This document shows positions 9,949-20,069 of a stretch of 64,000 bases of DNA, one piece after another; position 1 is the stretch's first letter, and the number at the start of each line of letters is the position of its first letter. Source of the stretch: Limisphaera sp. (GTDB lineage: Bacteria; Verrucomicrobiota; Verrucomicrobiia; Limisphaerales; Limisphaeraceae); NCBI GenBank assembly GCA_025057755.1, contig JANWVC010000001.1, positions 91,374-155,373 of the forward strand, in the 5' to 3' direction. The notes under the pieces were generated by a model that was given only the letters and a program-made list of their open reading frames with translations, had not been told where the DNA came from and did not search any database. The translations under genes were made by a program, and so were the position numbers.

Positions 9949-10024
9949 GCCGGTTCGCGCCGAGTGTATCCTGATCCAAAGCGGTCGGCCTCTTTCAACC
10001 AAGCCTGCCTACCGCCGGCTGCGC

Positions 10025-10870
10025 ATGCGATTCTCCATCATCACGCCCAGTTTCCGACCCGGCCCCTGGCTCCGGCTGTGTATTGCCTCGGTGGCCGATC
10101 AAAACGTGTCCCTCGAACACATCGTACAAGACGCAGGCTCTGATGATGGCACCTTGGAATGGTTGCGTCACGAGCCGCGGATCCGGCTCTGGGTTGAACC
10201 CGATCAGGGGATGTACGATGCCATCAATCGGGGCCTCCGTCGTGCCACCGGGGAGATCTGCGCCTGGCTCAATGCGGATGAGCAGTACCTACCCGGCGCC
10301 TTGGAGATGGTCTCCAGGTACTTTGAACAGCACCCGGAGGTGGATGTGTTGTTCGGCAATGTCATCATGGTGGATCCTCATGGCCATTACCTGTTCCACC
10401 GTAAGGTCGAACCTCCCCGCCTGGCTCACACGTGGACCTGCCATCTCAGCATCTACAGTTGCGGCATGTTCTTCCGACGTCGTTTGGTGGATCCCGGCGG
10501 TTTCTGGTTGGATCCAACGTGGCGTTGCGGCGGCGACGGCGAATGGATGGTCCGACTCTTGCGAGCAGGAATTCAAATGGCCGCCGTGGATCAATTTACC
10601 TCGGTCTTCACATGGACCGGGCTGAACCTCAGTCGCCAGGCTCTGGCCCAATCCGAGCAGCGTCGGCTCCAGCAGACTGCACCGCTCTGGATGCGCGGGC
10701 TGAGGCCGTGGTGGATCTTGACCCACCGGTTCCGCCGATGGTGGCGCGGTAGCTACCGGCAGGCACCTTTCACGTTCGCGCTTTACACCTTGGAAGATCC
10801 CAATCACCGGCGCGAGCAGTATGTCAGTCGTCCAGTTGGTTATTGGGTCCGGCACAGAGTTAACGGCTAA
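10025..10870 (+). CDS. Family 2 glycosyltransferase
   Basis: A 281-residue GT-A fold glycosyltransferase. It opens with the family motif 'FSIITPSFRPGPWL', then 'QDAGSDDGT' for nucleotide-sugar binding and 'AWLNADEQYLPGAL' at the DxD-like position. The acceptor-side acidic motif is 'GGDGEWMVRLL'. The C-terminal 80 residues are rich in Arg and Trp and may associate with the membrane. No transmembrane helix is evident, so it is probably a cytoplasmic, peripheral enzyme of exopolysaccharide or O-antigen assembly. The acetyltransferase lies 76 bases upstream on the same strand. The sugar donor cannot be predicted. Confidence 0.9.
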   Translation: MRFSIITPSFRPGPWLRLCIASVADQNVSLEHIVQDAGSDDGTLEWLRHEPRIRLWVEPDQGMYDAINRGLRRATGEICAWLNADEQYLPGALEMVSRYFEQHPEVDVLFGNVIMVDPHGHYLFHRKVEPPRLAHTWTCHLSIYSCGMFFRRRLVDPGGFWLDPTWRCGGDGEWMVRLLRAGIQMAAVDQFTSVFTWTGLNLSRQALAQSEQRRLQQTAPLWMRGLRPWWILTHRFRRWWRGSYRQAPFTFALYTLEDPNHRREQYVSRPVGYWVRHRVNG

Positions 10871-10887
10871 AACGAACCCTTCATGAT

Positions 10888-11541
10888 TCAGACCCATTGA
10901 CTCAACCACTGCACGACGTGAGCGGTGTCTTGCAGCCACCACGCTATGACTGTGCCCAGAGACACCTTTCCCGTCAATAAAGGCAACCCGACCATCAAAA
11001 CCACAGCGTTACCCAAAAAGATAATCACCGCGGCGAAAAACCAACCCTGACTGGTGATATCGGTTTGACGCGTCCGCAGGACCTGCCAGGTCAATGTCAC
11101 ATGAAACGCATACGCAGCTCCAAGGAAAAGGTGGAGCCATTCCGGATGCCGGCCCCAACCCCACAAGAGATGGCCCAATCCAAACACCACCAACACCAAA
11201 ACCACATAAATCGGTACAAAGTACGGTCCCAACGTCACCCACCAGTTGCTCTTACTGACCACCACATGACCGCCACGGGCGCTCACCTTGAATCGCTTAA
11301 CCCGACCCCCACATAGCCACGCCGCTAACGCATGAGTCAGCTCATGTCCAAAAACGTACAGCCACATCGGCCGCGGTAAAAAGGCATAGATGAGAACCCA
11401 GCACGCCGCGCCACATAACAGAGGTAACCAAACCGTCGAGGCTTCTCCACTGGCAGCCAACAGCCGTACCAACGTCCGTGCCGCCCCCACGCAAAACGGA
11501 AGCAACAAGATGCCAGCCAAATTCTTCCAAACTCGCCCCAC
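10888..11541 (-). CDS. Membrane zinc metallopeptidase-like protein (M50-like, HExxH)
   Basis: A 217-residue polytopic membrane protein with about five to six hydrophobic helices. A zinc-protease signature HELTH (66-70) sits at the end of the second helix in 'YVFGHELTHALAAWLCGG', which resembles site-2 protease (M50) geometry. A second helix carries Asn-rich and Gly-rich residues, but no canonical NPDG motif is seen, so the assignment to M50 is partial. The start is GTG at 11541, the only plausible start before residue 59. It converges on the glycosyltransferase, with 17 bases between the two stop codons. It may cleave a membrane substrate; alternatively it is a related non-protease membrane family. 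Confidence 0.75.
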   Translation of the reverse strand: MGRVWKNLAGILLLPFCVGAARTLVRLLAASGEASTVWLPLLCGAACWVLIYAFLPRPMWLYVFGHELTHALAAWLCGGRVKRFKVSARGGHVVVSKSNWWVTLGPYFVPIYVVLVLVVFGLGHLLWGWGRHPEWLHLFLGAAYAFHVTLTWQVLRTRQTDITSQGWFFAAVIIFLGNAVVLMVGLPLLTGKVSLGTVIAWWLQDTAHVVQWLSQWV

Positions 11542-11709
11542 AGCCGGTATTCTCGATTTCCTTTAACGGACTGCGAGCTTTTTTAAGTCCAAGTCCAAGG
11601 TCCAACGTTTTCCAACCCTCAATGCCCAGGCCAGCTTGCGTTATCTGTAGGAGGGAGCCGCATGCCGTGTCCACGCGCATGAGTAAAGACGCCGCAGCTC
11701 GTTCCATCC

Positions 11710-13770
11710 ATGCCAGGTCAAGGAAACTTTGTCCTATTTTTCCCTATCCTCTCATGCTTAGGAGCTCCCTTGGCAGCAGGCGATTGGGGCATGCGAACCA
11801 GCTTCGCGCCCGTCTGGGCATGGTTCCTCCTGATTCCCCTGTTCATCCTCTCGATGTTGTCCCTAATTAAAATCCTCTTCCGACAACCGCGGGAAGCACA
11901 ATTGCTCAGGAAAGCCGAGGAACGTCTCCGCAACTCGAATGAAAAGCATGGAGCATGCGTTGGACCAAGCCAGGAAAGCCGACCCTTTCAAGTCGGCCTT
12001 CTTGGATACGATGTCCCACGAGTTACGCGTGCCATTGAATTCGATCCCTGGCTTTCCCGGAGTGTGACTCAAAGAATTGCCTCGTCCGTTAAATGCGGAA
12101 CGACGTCAACAGCTCACGTCAGTGCAGAACAGCGTTCGACACTTACTAGCTTTGAGCAATGATGTCCCGGATTTATCCAAGATGGAATCTGGCGAGATCA
12201 AAGTAAGTGCCGCACCGTGGTCTGCGCCTTTCAGGAAGCCCATCGTCACAGTGAGGACCAATTCCGCCAGCTCGCCGCCACTGTAGAAGATTGTTTCTGG
12301 ATGGTGGATGCGAAAACTGTACAACTCCTGTACGTTAGCCCAGCCTTTGAGAAAATCTGGGGGCTGCCATGTGAAGTGCTGGTTAAGGACCCAATGGCCG
12401 GGCGGCGTTTCCTACATCTGTAAGACCAAGAGCGAATTCCTCAATCGTCCCAACTCCGCCAAGACCTTCGGCCAACAGAGGTCCAATTTCGAATCGTGCG
12501 AGCTGATCAGCAACTGCGTTGGGTCCGCACGTGGACCTACCCTGTCACCGACCCCACCGGCCCACTGGTCCGCTGGGTGGGGATGACGCGCGATAGTACT
12601 CGTCAGCAGCAGTTGGAGGAACAATTGCTACAGGCCCAGAAAAGGGAGGCCCTCGGACGCCTTGCCGGAGGCGTCGCTCATGTTTTCAACAACATCCTTA
12701 CCGCAATCGTGATGCAAACGGAATTGCTCACATGCGAAGAGGACCTGCCGAAAGTGGTCCGGGAAGACTCCAACAGATTCACGCGGCAGCTGAACGCGCA
12801 GCCAACTTGACACGACACCTTTTGCGGTTCAGTCGCCTGCAGGTGATGCAAACTCGCACCTTGGACCTCAATGAAAGTGTAACCGGTTTGGCGCGCATGC
12901 TGCGGCGCATCTTCGGGGGAGACATCCGGCTCCAACTCAATCTTCACCCGGTCCCGCTTTGGCTGCGGGCAGATGCCGGAATGTTGGATCAAATACTGAT
13001 GAATTTGGCGGTCAACACCAGAGACGCCATGCCCCAGGGCGGCAACTTTAATCATCCAAACGACTACAATCCAGGTAGAGCCGGCCCGGGCCGCGCAACA
13101 AGGTGTTCAACCCGGCCCCTACGCTTGCCTCCCGGTGCGAGACGACGGTTGTGGAATCCCTCCCGAACTTAATGCCCCACCTCTTCGAGCCATTCTTTAC
13201 CACAAAGGAGCCTGGTCGTGGAACCGGACCAGGCCTGACGACTGTGTACGCAATCGTCCAGCGGCATCAAGGATGGATCGAGGTCACAAGTGAACTTGGT
13301 CAAGGAACCTCATTTCAACTCTACCTCCCAATGATCCGCGAAATCGAATCCGGGGAAATCGGCGCAACCTTCAACCAACCCCGGTGTGGATCAGAGACGG
13401 TTCTGGTGGTGGAAGATGACGCCTCGCTGCGCCGTCTCACACGCGCCGTATTGGAGCGATATGGTTACCGGGTGTTGGAAGCAAGCAATGCAACCGGTGC
13501 CATGCAATTATGGCGCAGCAACATGCAGTTCAGATCCAACTATTGCTGACCGACCTGGTGATGGCCGGCCCCATGAACGGCCGTCATCCAGCCCGCCGCT
13601 CATGTCAGGAGCAACCAAACCTCAAGGCCGTCTTGTTCCGCGGATACAATCACGATTTCGCAGGGCAACAACCACAGTTGGACGAAGGGCAAGTGTTCCT
13701 TGCCAAACCATTTGACCCGGAAACACCTCTGCAAAAAGTGCGCGGGCCGCTTGATCCGATGACCGACTAA
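11710..13770 (+). pseudogene. Degraded hybrid sensor histidine kinase
   Basis: Fragments of one hybrid kinase lie in order but in changing frames. From 11710 comes a membrane segment and coiled coil. At 11948, after a frame shift, comes a HisKA domain ('FLDTMSHELRVPLNSIPGF'), broken by an in-frame TGA at 12065 and continuing to 'LSKMESGEIKV'. A PAS domain starts near 12226 and meets an in-frame TAA at 12421. It resumes as '[20 protein letters not shown]' and a second HisKA ('[19 protein letters not shown]'). The frame shifts again near 12730-12790 before 'MLDQILMNLAVNTRDAMP', then 'HLFEPFFTTKEPGRGTGPGL', then a receiver domain, which itself shifts frame near 13510 ('LLLTDLVMAG'). The ATPase domain expected after the first HisKA is missing, implying an internal deletion. 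It is very unlikely to make a working kinase. Confidence 0.9.
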
Positions 13771-13810
13771 CTGGCGCAGAGCTGCATCAATCCCGCACGG
13801 CTGCGCTGCA

Positions 13811-13838
13811 CCTTGCCTAATTCCGCGCTTTGGCAAGG
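13811..13838 (-). terminator. Hairpin just after infA
   Basis: A 7-bp inverted repeat, CCTTGCC (13811-13817) and GGCAAGG (13832-13838), starts one base after the infA stop codon. The loop is 14 bases and there is no T-run in the infA direction, so a rho-independent role is uncertain. Confidence 0.25.
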
Positions 13839-13839
13839 T

Positions 13840-14058
13840 TTATGGATGACGATACGTGATCCGTGCCTTATTTAAATCATAGGGCGACATTTCCACACTC
13901 ACCTTGTCGCCCACGCTAATGCGAATGAAGTGCTTGCGCATCTTGCCGGAGATGTGCGCCAACACCTCATGCCCATTGGGCAGGGCTACGCGAAACATCG
14001 TGCCCGGCAAGACCTGGGTGACGACTCCGGTCAACTCAATGGGTTCCTCTTTTGCCAT
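13840..14058 (-). CDS. infA: Translation initiation factor IF-1
   Basis: A 72-residue S1-like OB-fold protein, the canonical IF-1 length. It binds the 30S A-site during initiation. It starts '[22 protein letters not shown]' in family style, with the core motif '[19 protein letters not shown]' and the ending '[11 protein letters not shown]'. The open frame extends 17 codons further upstream, but the ATG at 14058 gives the family's N terminus exactly. No Shine-Dalgarno is seen directly upstream. It stands alone here, not in a ribosomal-protein operon. Confidence 0.97.
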   Translation of the reverse strand: MAKEEPIELTGVVTQVLPGTMFRVALPNGHEVLAHISGKMRKHFIRISVGDKVSVEMSPYDLNKARITYRHP

Positions 14059-14512
14059 GCGTTTGATGCGCTGCTGATCCTTTCTGCCACGCAGATCCTT
14101 CAAACGCAACCCTGATTTCGCTCCTCAACGGAACCCGGGACACGGGCCTTCACGTTTTGATCCATGGACGTCAAACGCGCAGCCCAACGCAGATCCCCAA
14201 CATGGAGCACCTGCGAGAAGCAACCTTGCGGTTCTTCAACCGCCCGGGCATCGGTGCAAAGCTCCCAGAGAAGGCGAGGCTTCACGAAGGAGTCCGAAAC
14301 AACTTCCCCTGAAGCATGGTTTAAAGCATGGGGGGCAAGATCCGGCTGAAGCGTAGCAGAACCGGTTGTCCTTCGGCACAAACCCTACTCCAGGCACGGC
14401 CGTGCACCCCAAGCGCAGGGTCGGAGCGACCAATCCGGGCACAAGAATCGGTCCCGGCCCTGAAAGCCTTTTGCATTGAGCCGGCGGTTGCCATCCCCTA
14501 GTTTCCGCCTTC
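14059..14512. other. Intergenic region between infA and galE
   Basis: About 450 bases separate the divergently transcribed infA and galE. No open frame resembles a protein, and no tRNA T-arm or riboswitch core was recognised. It must contain both promoters; I did not find boxes strong enough to report. Confidence 0.5.
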
Positions 14513-15484
14513 ATGCGAGTTTTGGTTACGGGAGGAGCCGGTTACATCGGATCGGTTTGCACGGAACTGCTTTGCAATCTCGGGCACGAAGTCATTGTTT
14601 ACGACAATCTCTCTCAAGGGCATCGGTCTGCCGTGGATCCGCGTGCCCATTTCATTCACGGCCGACCTTTTGAACCGGGCGACATCGCCGCCGCCATGCG
14701 CGCCGCAAAGCCGGAGGCCGTGTTGCATTTTGCCGGTGACATTTTGGTGGGCGAGTCTATGCAAAAGCCGGGAAAGTATTTTCGCAACAACGTGGCATGC
14801 AGTTTGGAATTCCTCGAAGCCGCCCGGTTGGAAAACGTGCGTAAGTTTATTTTTAGTTCCACCGCTGCTACCTACGGGTTGCCTGATCAGATTCCGATTC
14901 CTGAAGACGCACCGCAGCAGCCGGTGAATCCTTATGGCGAGGCCAAGCTTATGTTCGAAAAAATGTTAACATGGTACCATCGCATTCACGGACTGGAGTT
15001 TGTTGCCTTCCGCTACTTCAATGCCGCTGGTGCCACCGAGCAACATGGTGAGGATCACCGCCCAGAAACACACCTGATCCCCAATGTCCTCAAAGTCGCG
15101 CTCGGACAAAAACCTTACATCGAGATTTATGGCACGGATTATCCCACTCCCGATGGAACCTGCATACGCGACTACATCCATGTGGTGGATCTGGTCGAGG
15201 CCCACATTCTGGCATTGCAACCAGGCATTTGCGGCTTCTTCAACCTTGGCAACGGCGACGGCTACTCAGTCCGGGAAGTCATTGCCACATGCGAACGCGT
15301 CACCGGTCGCCGCATTCCTAGCGTCGTCCGTCCTCCCCGTCCCGGTGACCCGCCCCGATTGGTGGCTTCAGCAGCCAAGGCCAAACGAGAACTCGGTTGG
15401 TGCCCTCGCACACCTGCCTTGGCAGATATCGTGGCCACCGCATGGGCGTGGCACCAAAAGCATCCCGACGGTTATCCCGATTAG
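14513..15484 (+). CDS. galE: UDP-glucose 4-epimerase
   Basis: A 323-residue extended short-chain dehydrogenase that interconverts UDP-glucose and UDP-galactose. The NAD-binding glycine motif is 'VTGGAGYIGS' (5-14). The catalytic triad is visible: Ser/Thr in 'FSSTAATYG' (115-117) and Tyr141/Lys145 in 'YGEAK'. Family motifs 'LRYFN'-like 'AFRYFNAAGA', 'RDYIHVVDL' and 'FNLGNGDGYSVREV' are present. The length is typical. It supplies galactose units for surface glycans or metabolises galactose in the cytoplasm. It is monocistronic: the next gene converges from the other strand. Confidence 0.96.
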   Translation: MRVLVTGGAGYIGSVCTELLCNLGHEVIVYDNLSQGHRSAVDPRAHFIHGRPFEPGDIAAAMRAAKPEAVLHFAGDILVGESMQKPGKYFRNNVACSLEFLEAARLENVRKFIFSSTAATYGLPDQIPIPEDAPQQPVNPYGEAKLMFEKMLTWYHRIHGLEFVAFRYFNAAGATEQHGEDHRPETHLIPNVLKVALGQKPYIEIYGTDYPTPDGTCIRDYIHVVDLVEAHILALQPGICGFFNLGNGDGYSVREVIATCERVTGRRIPSVVRPPRPGDPPRLVASAAKAKRELGWCPRTPALADIVATAWAWHQKHPDGYPD

Positions 15485-15598
15485 GTCAATTCAAAAAAAC
15501 ATCCAGTCACGGAAAGCCATCCGTTTCGCAGAATCAGAGAGCCCTCCCACCGGAACGCGCTGAACCTCTCCACGCTGCAAAACGCAACCACTGGAAGC

Positions 15599-18500
15599 CT
15601 AAAGGCTTTCTCTCCCAGAAGCATGAACTGGTTGCGCCGCCCCAGAAATCCCACGATGCCGGACGACGGGAACCCGGCCACGCATCCACGACCAAGCATC
15701 GAAGTAAATGGCGTACAAACACGGCACGAGGACCAGCGTGATTGCTGTCGCGAACAGGATCCCATATCCAAGCGACAATGCCATGGGGATCATGAACCGC
15801 GCCTGACGAGACGTTTCAAAGATCATGGGTGCCAACCCGCCAAACGTGGTCAGTGTGGTCAATAAAATCGGGCGAAAACGACGCAAGGTGGCGTGATAAG
15901 CGGCCTCCAGAGGAGACTCTTTGAAGTCCCGATGCCGCTGATTCGCGTGCTCAATCAAGACAAGGGCACCATTCACCACCACGCCGGACAGCGCTACCAT
16001 GCCCATCAAACTCATGACACTCAGATTGTAACCCATGAGCAGATGGCCCAGCACGGCGCCCACAATCCCAAAAGGAATACTCACCATGACAATCAAGGGT
16101 TGTCCATAGCTGCGAAACGGCACGGCTAACAAAAAGTAAATCGCCATCAGCGCCAGGGCAAAGCCGCTATACAAGCTCTGTAAGCTTTCCGCCATATCCT
16201 GCTGGCGCCCCGCATAGCCATACCGCAGTCCGGGAAAATCTATCGCGAGTTGGGGCAAAAGGGTCCGATCCAAGACTTCCTTGACACGCGAAGTTTCCCC
16301 AATGGGATCCACATCCGCCGTAACCTGCACAGTGCGGCGGCCGTCGCGCCGGAGAATACTGGTGTAGGCTCGTCCTCGGCGCACCTCGGCAATTTCCCGC
16401 AACGGCACATCCCTGCCCGATGGCGTCCGAATCAAAAGGTTCTCCAAGGTGTGCTCCCGACGGCGTTCCTCTTCCGGCAACCGCACCAGCACTTTCACCT
16501 CGTTGCGGCCGCGTTGTTGGCGCACCGCCTCCGCCCCGTAAAAGGCATGTCGAATTTGCCGTGCAACTTCTTGAGCGGTTAACCCTAAGCGATAACCTTC
16601 TGGCCGCAACACAAAGTCGAACTGCGGCTTACCAGGAGCATATCCATCATCCACATCCCGCACATGGGGCAGCTCTTCCAATTGCGCAGCCAAAGTCGCA
16701 CTGGCGCGATCCAACACGCCGATATCTCGATGACTCAGCTCCACCGTCAGAGCCGCGCCGCCGCCCGGCCCACCCCGATCCGAGTAAAACTGCAAGGCTT
16801 GCACGCCCACGACCGAGCCCACTCGCTCCCTCCACAAACGAGTAAACTCCGCCGTTGAGATGGGCCTGCGGTCCGGATCCGTGAGAAAGACCCGGATTTC
16901 CACCATGTTTTGGTTAATCACGCCCAGGAAACCCGTCACCAATCGCTCCCCGCCGTGTTCCTCGGCCACTTGGCGAGCCGCCTCCACCAGCCGATCCCGA
17001 ACCTCTGCCATGCGGGACAAGGGACTTCCATAGGGCAGCATAGCCGCTGCATAGGCGAAATCCGATTCCACCCGGGGCATGAGGATCATGCCCATGCGGC
17101 CACTCAGAACGTACGCCACCACCACCAACCACACCGCCAGGCAACAGGCCACCACCAACCAACGCCGCGCCAAACAAGCTTTCAGAAACGGGCCAAACCG
17201 CTCCTCTACCCAGCGCCCGAATCCACTTCCAAACGCCTGTTGCTTCGCATGCAACCACGCCGTGAGCCCGGTGCGTGGTTGGCTGCGAGTGTACGCCAGA
17301 TGCGCCGGCAGAATCAGCAGGGACTCCACCCACGAAATGAGGAAAACCGTAATGACCACCAGAGGGATCACTCCCCACATTTTTCCAAACGTGCCCGGCA
17401 TGAAATACAAAGGGCAAAAGGCGGCAATGTTCGTCAGAATGCTGAAGCTGACGGGTACCAGCATCTGTCGAGCCCCCTGAATGGCAGCCGTGATCGAGTC
17501 GAATCCGCGTTGACGCAATTCATAAACGTTCTCACCCACGACAATGGCGTCATCCACCACAATGCCCAATGCCATGATGAAGGCGAACATGGAAATCATG
17601 TTGATGGTGACATGCATCCCCGGCAAAAACAGCAACGCGCCCAAAAACGATACTGGAATGCCCATCATTACCCAAAAGGCCAGTTTGAACTCCAGAAACA
17701 GCCCCAAGCACAACAATACCAGGCACAGACCGTAAAAACCGTTTTTCAAAAGCAGGTGCAATCGTTGCCGATAAATCTCCGATGCATCGCTCCGGATGCT
17801 GCAGTGAATCCCCGGAGGCAGTTCCGATCGCAACGCTTCCAACACTTCCCGCACCGCGTCGGAAACTCCAATCGGCGTTTCCTGTCCCACACGGTAAACG
17901 GCCAGGCTAACCGCAGGTTGGCCGTTGAACGTGGCTTCTACGTCCACGTCCTGAAAACCCTCCCGCACCGTCGCAAGCTCGCCCAAGCGGACCACCGTGC
18001 CATGACGTGTTGTCACGATCGGAATGGTGGCAAACTCTCGAGCCCAATCCCGGCGTTCTTTAAATCGAACCAGCAGTTCGCCCCCAGGCGTTTTCAGACC
18101 ACCCCCGGGAATCTCCACCGAAGTCGCGGCAATCCGCGCGGCAATCTCACCCAGCGTAAGTCGGTAAGCCCGCAGGAAGTCTTGAGGGATCTCCACATGA
18201 ACCTCGTAGTTGCGCGCTCCTAACAAGTCCACCTGGGTAATCCGCGGATCCTGCAACAGGCGGTCTCGCACCTCCTCCGCTACATTGCGCAACGTCCATT
18301 CCGTGGCGTCACCGTGCACCGCCAACACGACCACCTCGCGCCGGCGCATGACCATTTCCACTTCCGGTTCCTCAGCGTCACGCGGAAAGGTGATGATCCG
18401 GTCAATCGCCTGCTTGATGTCCATGTACACCTTTTGCGTGTCCGCGCCACTCAGCAATTCCACCTCCACTAAACCGAGGCCCTCCGAAGCTCGAGCCCGG

Positions 18501-18766
18501 ACCTCTTTGACCCCCTCCAAACCGCGCACCGCTTCTTCCACCGCCAAAATGATCCCCTGCTCGACTTCCTCGGGGCTGGCACCAGGGTAGGCCACCCGCA
18601 CTTCCACCAGGTCAGCTTCAAATTCTGGAAACACTTCCTGTCGGATGCGCAGGCTCATGATCAGGCCGCCCAGCAAGAAAAAGAGCATCAACAGGTTCGG
18701 GGTCACCCGATTCGTGACCATCCAGGCCACCGGACCAAGCGCCGTATGGGACGCGGAGGGACTCAT
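15599..18766 (-). CDS. RND efflux permease (AcrB/MdtB-like)
   Basis: A 1055-residue inner-membrane resistance-nodulation-division pump. It has 12 expected transmembrane helices, with the first at about 14-38, and two large periplasmic loops. The proton-relay pair Asp405/Asp406 lies in 'ALGIVVDDAIVVGENV', corresponding to the Asp pair of AcrB transmembrane helix 4. The second half shows 'AIYFLLAVPFRSYGQPLIVM' and 'SLMGMVALSGVVVNGALVLIEH'. It is the last gene of a three-gene operon, starting 14 bases after the adaptor stop. The Asp pair and overall form indicate drug or hydrophobe export rather than metal export, but the substrate is unknown. No local regulator is seen. Confidence 0.95.
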   Translation of the reverse strand: MSPSASHTALGPVAWMVTNRVTPNLLMLFFLLGGLIMSLRIRQEVFPEFEADLVEVRVAYPGASPEEVEQGIILAVEEAVRGLEGVKEVRARASEGLGLVEVELLSGADTQKVYMDIKQAIDRIITFPRDAEEPEVEMVMRRREVVVLAVHGDATEWTLRNVAEEVRDRLLQDPRITQVDLLGARNYEVHVEIPQDFLRAYRLTLGEIAARIAATSVEIPGGGLKTPGGELLVRFKERRDWAREFATIPIVTTRHGTVVRLGELATVREGFQDVDVEATFNGQPAVSLAVYRVGQETPIGVSDAVREVLEALRSELPPGIHCSIRSDASEIYRQRLHLLLKNGFYGLCLVLLCLGLFLEFKLAFWVMMGIPVSFLGALLFLPGMHVTINMISMFAFIMALGIVVDDAIVVGENVYELRQRGFDSITAAIQGARQMLVPVSFSILTNIAAFCPLYFMPGTFGKMWGVIPLVVITVFLISWVESLLILPAHLAYTRSQPRTGLTAWLHAKQQAFGSGFGRWVEERFGPFLKACLARRWLVVACCLAVWLVVVAYVLSGRMGMILMPRVESDFAYAAAMLPYGSPLSRMAEVRDRLVEAARQVAEEHGGERLVTGFLGVINQNMVEIRVFLTDPDRRPISTAEFTRLWRERVGSVVGVQALQFYSDRGGPGGGAALTVELSHRDIGVLDRASATLAAQLEELPHVRDVDDGYAPGKPQFDFVLRPEGYRLGLTAQEVARQIRHAFYGAEAVRQQRGRNEVKVLVRLPEEERRREHTLENLLIRTPSGRDVPLREIAEVRRGRAYTSILRRDGRRTVQVTADVDPIGETSRVKEVLDRTLLPQLAIDFPGLRYGYAGRQQDMAESLQSLYSGFALALMAIYFLLAVPFRSYGQPLIVMVSIPFGIVGAVLGHLLMGYNLSVMSLMGMVALSGVVVNGALVLIEHANQRHRDFKESPLEAAYHATLRRFRPILLTTLTTFGGLAPMIFETSRQARFMIPMALSLGYGILFATAITLVLVPCLYAIYFDAWSWMRGRVPVVRHRGISGAAQPVHASGRESL

Positions 18767-18780
18767 ACCAGCATAAGAAT

Positions 18781-20058
18781 TTAGCCACCGGCTCCGTCCC
18801 GGGACACAGTCGACTCCCTGGGAGATGAAACTGACTCCCCCTCTCCAGACACACGTAAGGGTAAGCCAGGCACGGCCGCCGATAACTCGCTCACGACGAT
18901 TCGGTCTCCCTCACGCAATCCGTCGGTCACCAACAGCGTTTCCGGACCACGGAACGCCACCGTAACCGACCGGATCTCCAGCTCGTCTCGGTCATTCATG
19001 ATCCAAACGTGATCGCCGTCGCGGCACCACCGCCGATCCACAGGGACCGCGCGCAGCACTCGGCCTTCCAATTCCACTCGCACTGAGTCGCCTAACAACA
19101 GCGGGGGAAGGTTCGTACCTACTACGGGTTCCGTCCATGGCTGCGTAACGACCACCAAGAGTCGGGCCAAACGCCCTCCTTGTTCCAAATCGGGAAGCAA
19201 CTTCAAAATCCGTCCCTGACGCGCAGCTCCAGGAGGGACTTCACCCACCCGCCAGATGCGAGCCACGGATCCAGTAGCACTATTCCAGTGCGGAACAAAC
19301 AGCCACGGCAACTGATCCACTGGTACGGTGACCTCTACCCAGTACTCGTCTGTGCCTGCCAAAGTCGCCAAGGGTGTGGCAGGACCTACCAGACTGCCCA
19401 CGTGGACCAGGCGCTCTCGCACCACGCAGTTAAAAGGAGCACGGATCAGCGTTCGCTCCAGATTCAAACGAGCTTGCTCCAAAGCAGCCTCCGCGGCCTG
19501 CACCCGGGCCCGCGCCTGCCGAAGCTGCGGCTGACGTAGAATCAGATCCCGATCCGCTTCCGCAATCTCTCGTCCCAAGAGCTCGAACTCCTTACGTGCC
19601 ACCGCCTGTTGCCCCTCCTCCAGAACCAGCGCGCTCTGAGCTTGCATCAGCTCACTTTCTCGCTGCGTCAGTGCCAATCGAAAGTCACTGGGGTCAATTT
19701 CCAACAGAATCGCTCCGGCCTCAAAGCGGCTGCCTGGCACAAAACCCTCTGCAATTCGAATCACTTCGCCCGAAATCCGCGGATGGAGCGTCACTTCCCG
19801 CGAGGGCAGCACCAATCCCATGCCGGTCACGCGAACCGTCTCCAAGCCAAACTGGGCGCGCACCACCTCAACCAAACGCGCTTGAATCGGCGCCGGGCGC
19901 CGGTCCACCGTGGGAGCCGTCCGGATCAGCCAAACGGCCAACCCCAGCCCGCACGCCAGCACAGCCACCGGGGCAAACACACGAAGCAACCGCCGGGTCC
20001 GGCAAAACCGGGGTTCCCGTTCCGTGACCCGATCCATGAACACATGAGGAGGACTCAT
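18781..20058 (-). CDS. RND efflux periplasmic adaptor (membrane fusion protein)
   Basis: A 425-residue adaptor that bridges the permease and the outer-membrane channel. An N-terminal transmembrane anchor (about 26-46) is followed by a lipoyl/barrel-sandwich half ('VTGMGLVLPSREVTLHPRISGEVIRIAEGFVPGSRFEAGAI' region, about 79-119). A long alpha-helical hairpin follows (about 120-210, rich in Gln, Ala, Glu and Arg), then the second lipoyl half ('LIRAPFNCVVRERLVHVGSLVG') and beta-barrel domains. The C terminus is rich in Ser and acidic residues. It lies between the other pump genes, 11 bases after the outer-membrane factor and 14 bases before the permease. ATG 20058 is used; ATG 20037 is an alternative start. 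Confidence 0.94.
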   Translation of the reverse strand: MSPPHVFMDRVTEREPRFCRTRRLLRVFAPVAVLACGLGLAVWLIRTAPTVDRRPAPIQARLVEVVRAQFGLETVRVTGMGLVLPSREVTLHPRISGEVIRIAEGFVPGSRFEAGAILLEIDPSDFRLALTQRESELMQAQSALVLEEGQQAVARKEFELLGREIAEADRDLILRQPQLRQARARVQAAEAALEQARLNLERTLIRAPFNCVVRERLVHVGSLVGPATPLATLAGTDEYWVEVTVPVDQLPWLFVPHWNSATGSVARIWRVGEVPPGAARQGRILKLLPDLEQGGRLARLLVVVTQPWTEPVVGTNLPPLLLGDSVRVELEGRVLRAVPVDRRWCRDGDHVWIMNDRDELEIRSVTVAFRGPETLLVTDGLREGDRIVVSELSAAVPGLPLRVSGEGESVSSPRESTVSRDGAGG

Positions 20059-20069
20059 GATGAAGGACT

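Noticed and set aside
16910..18223. A 437-residue rightward open frame
   Set aside because: It lies antisense to the RND permease, has no recognisable motif, and reflects the high-GC codon pattern of the real gene.
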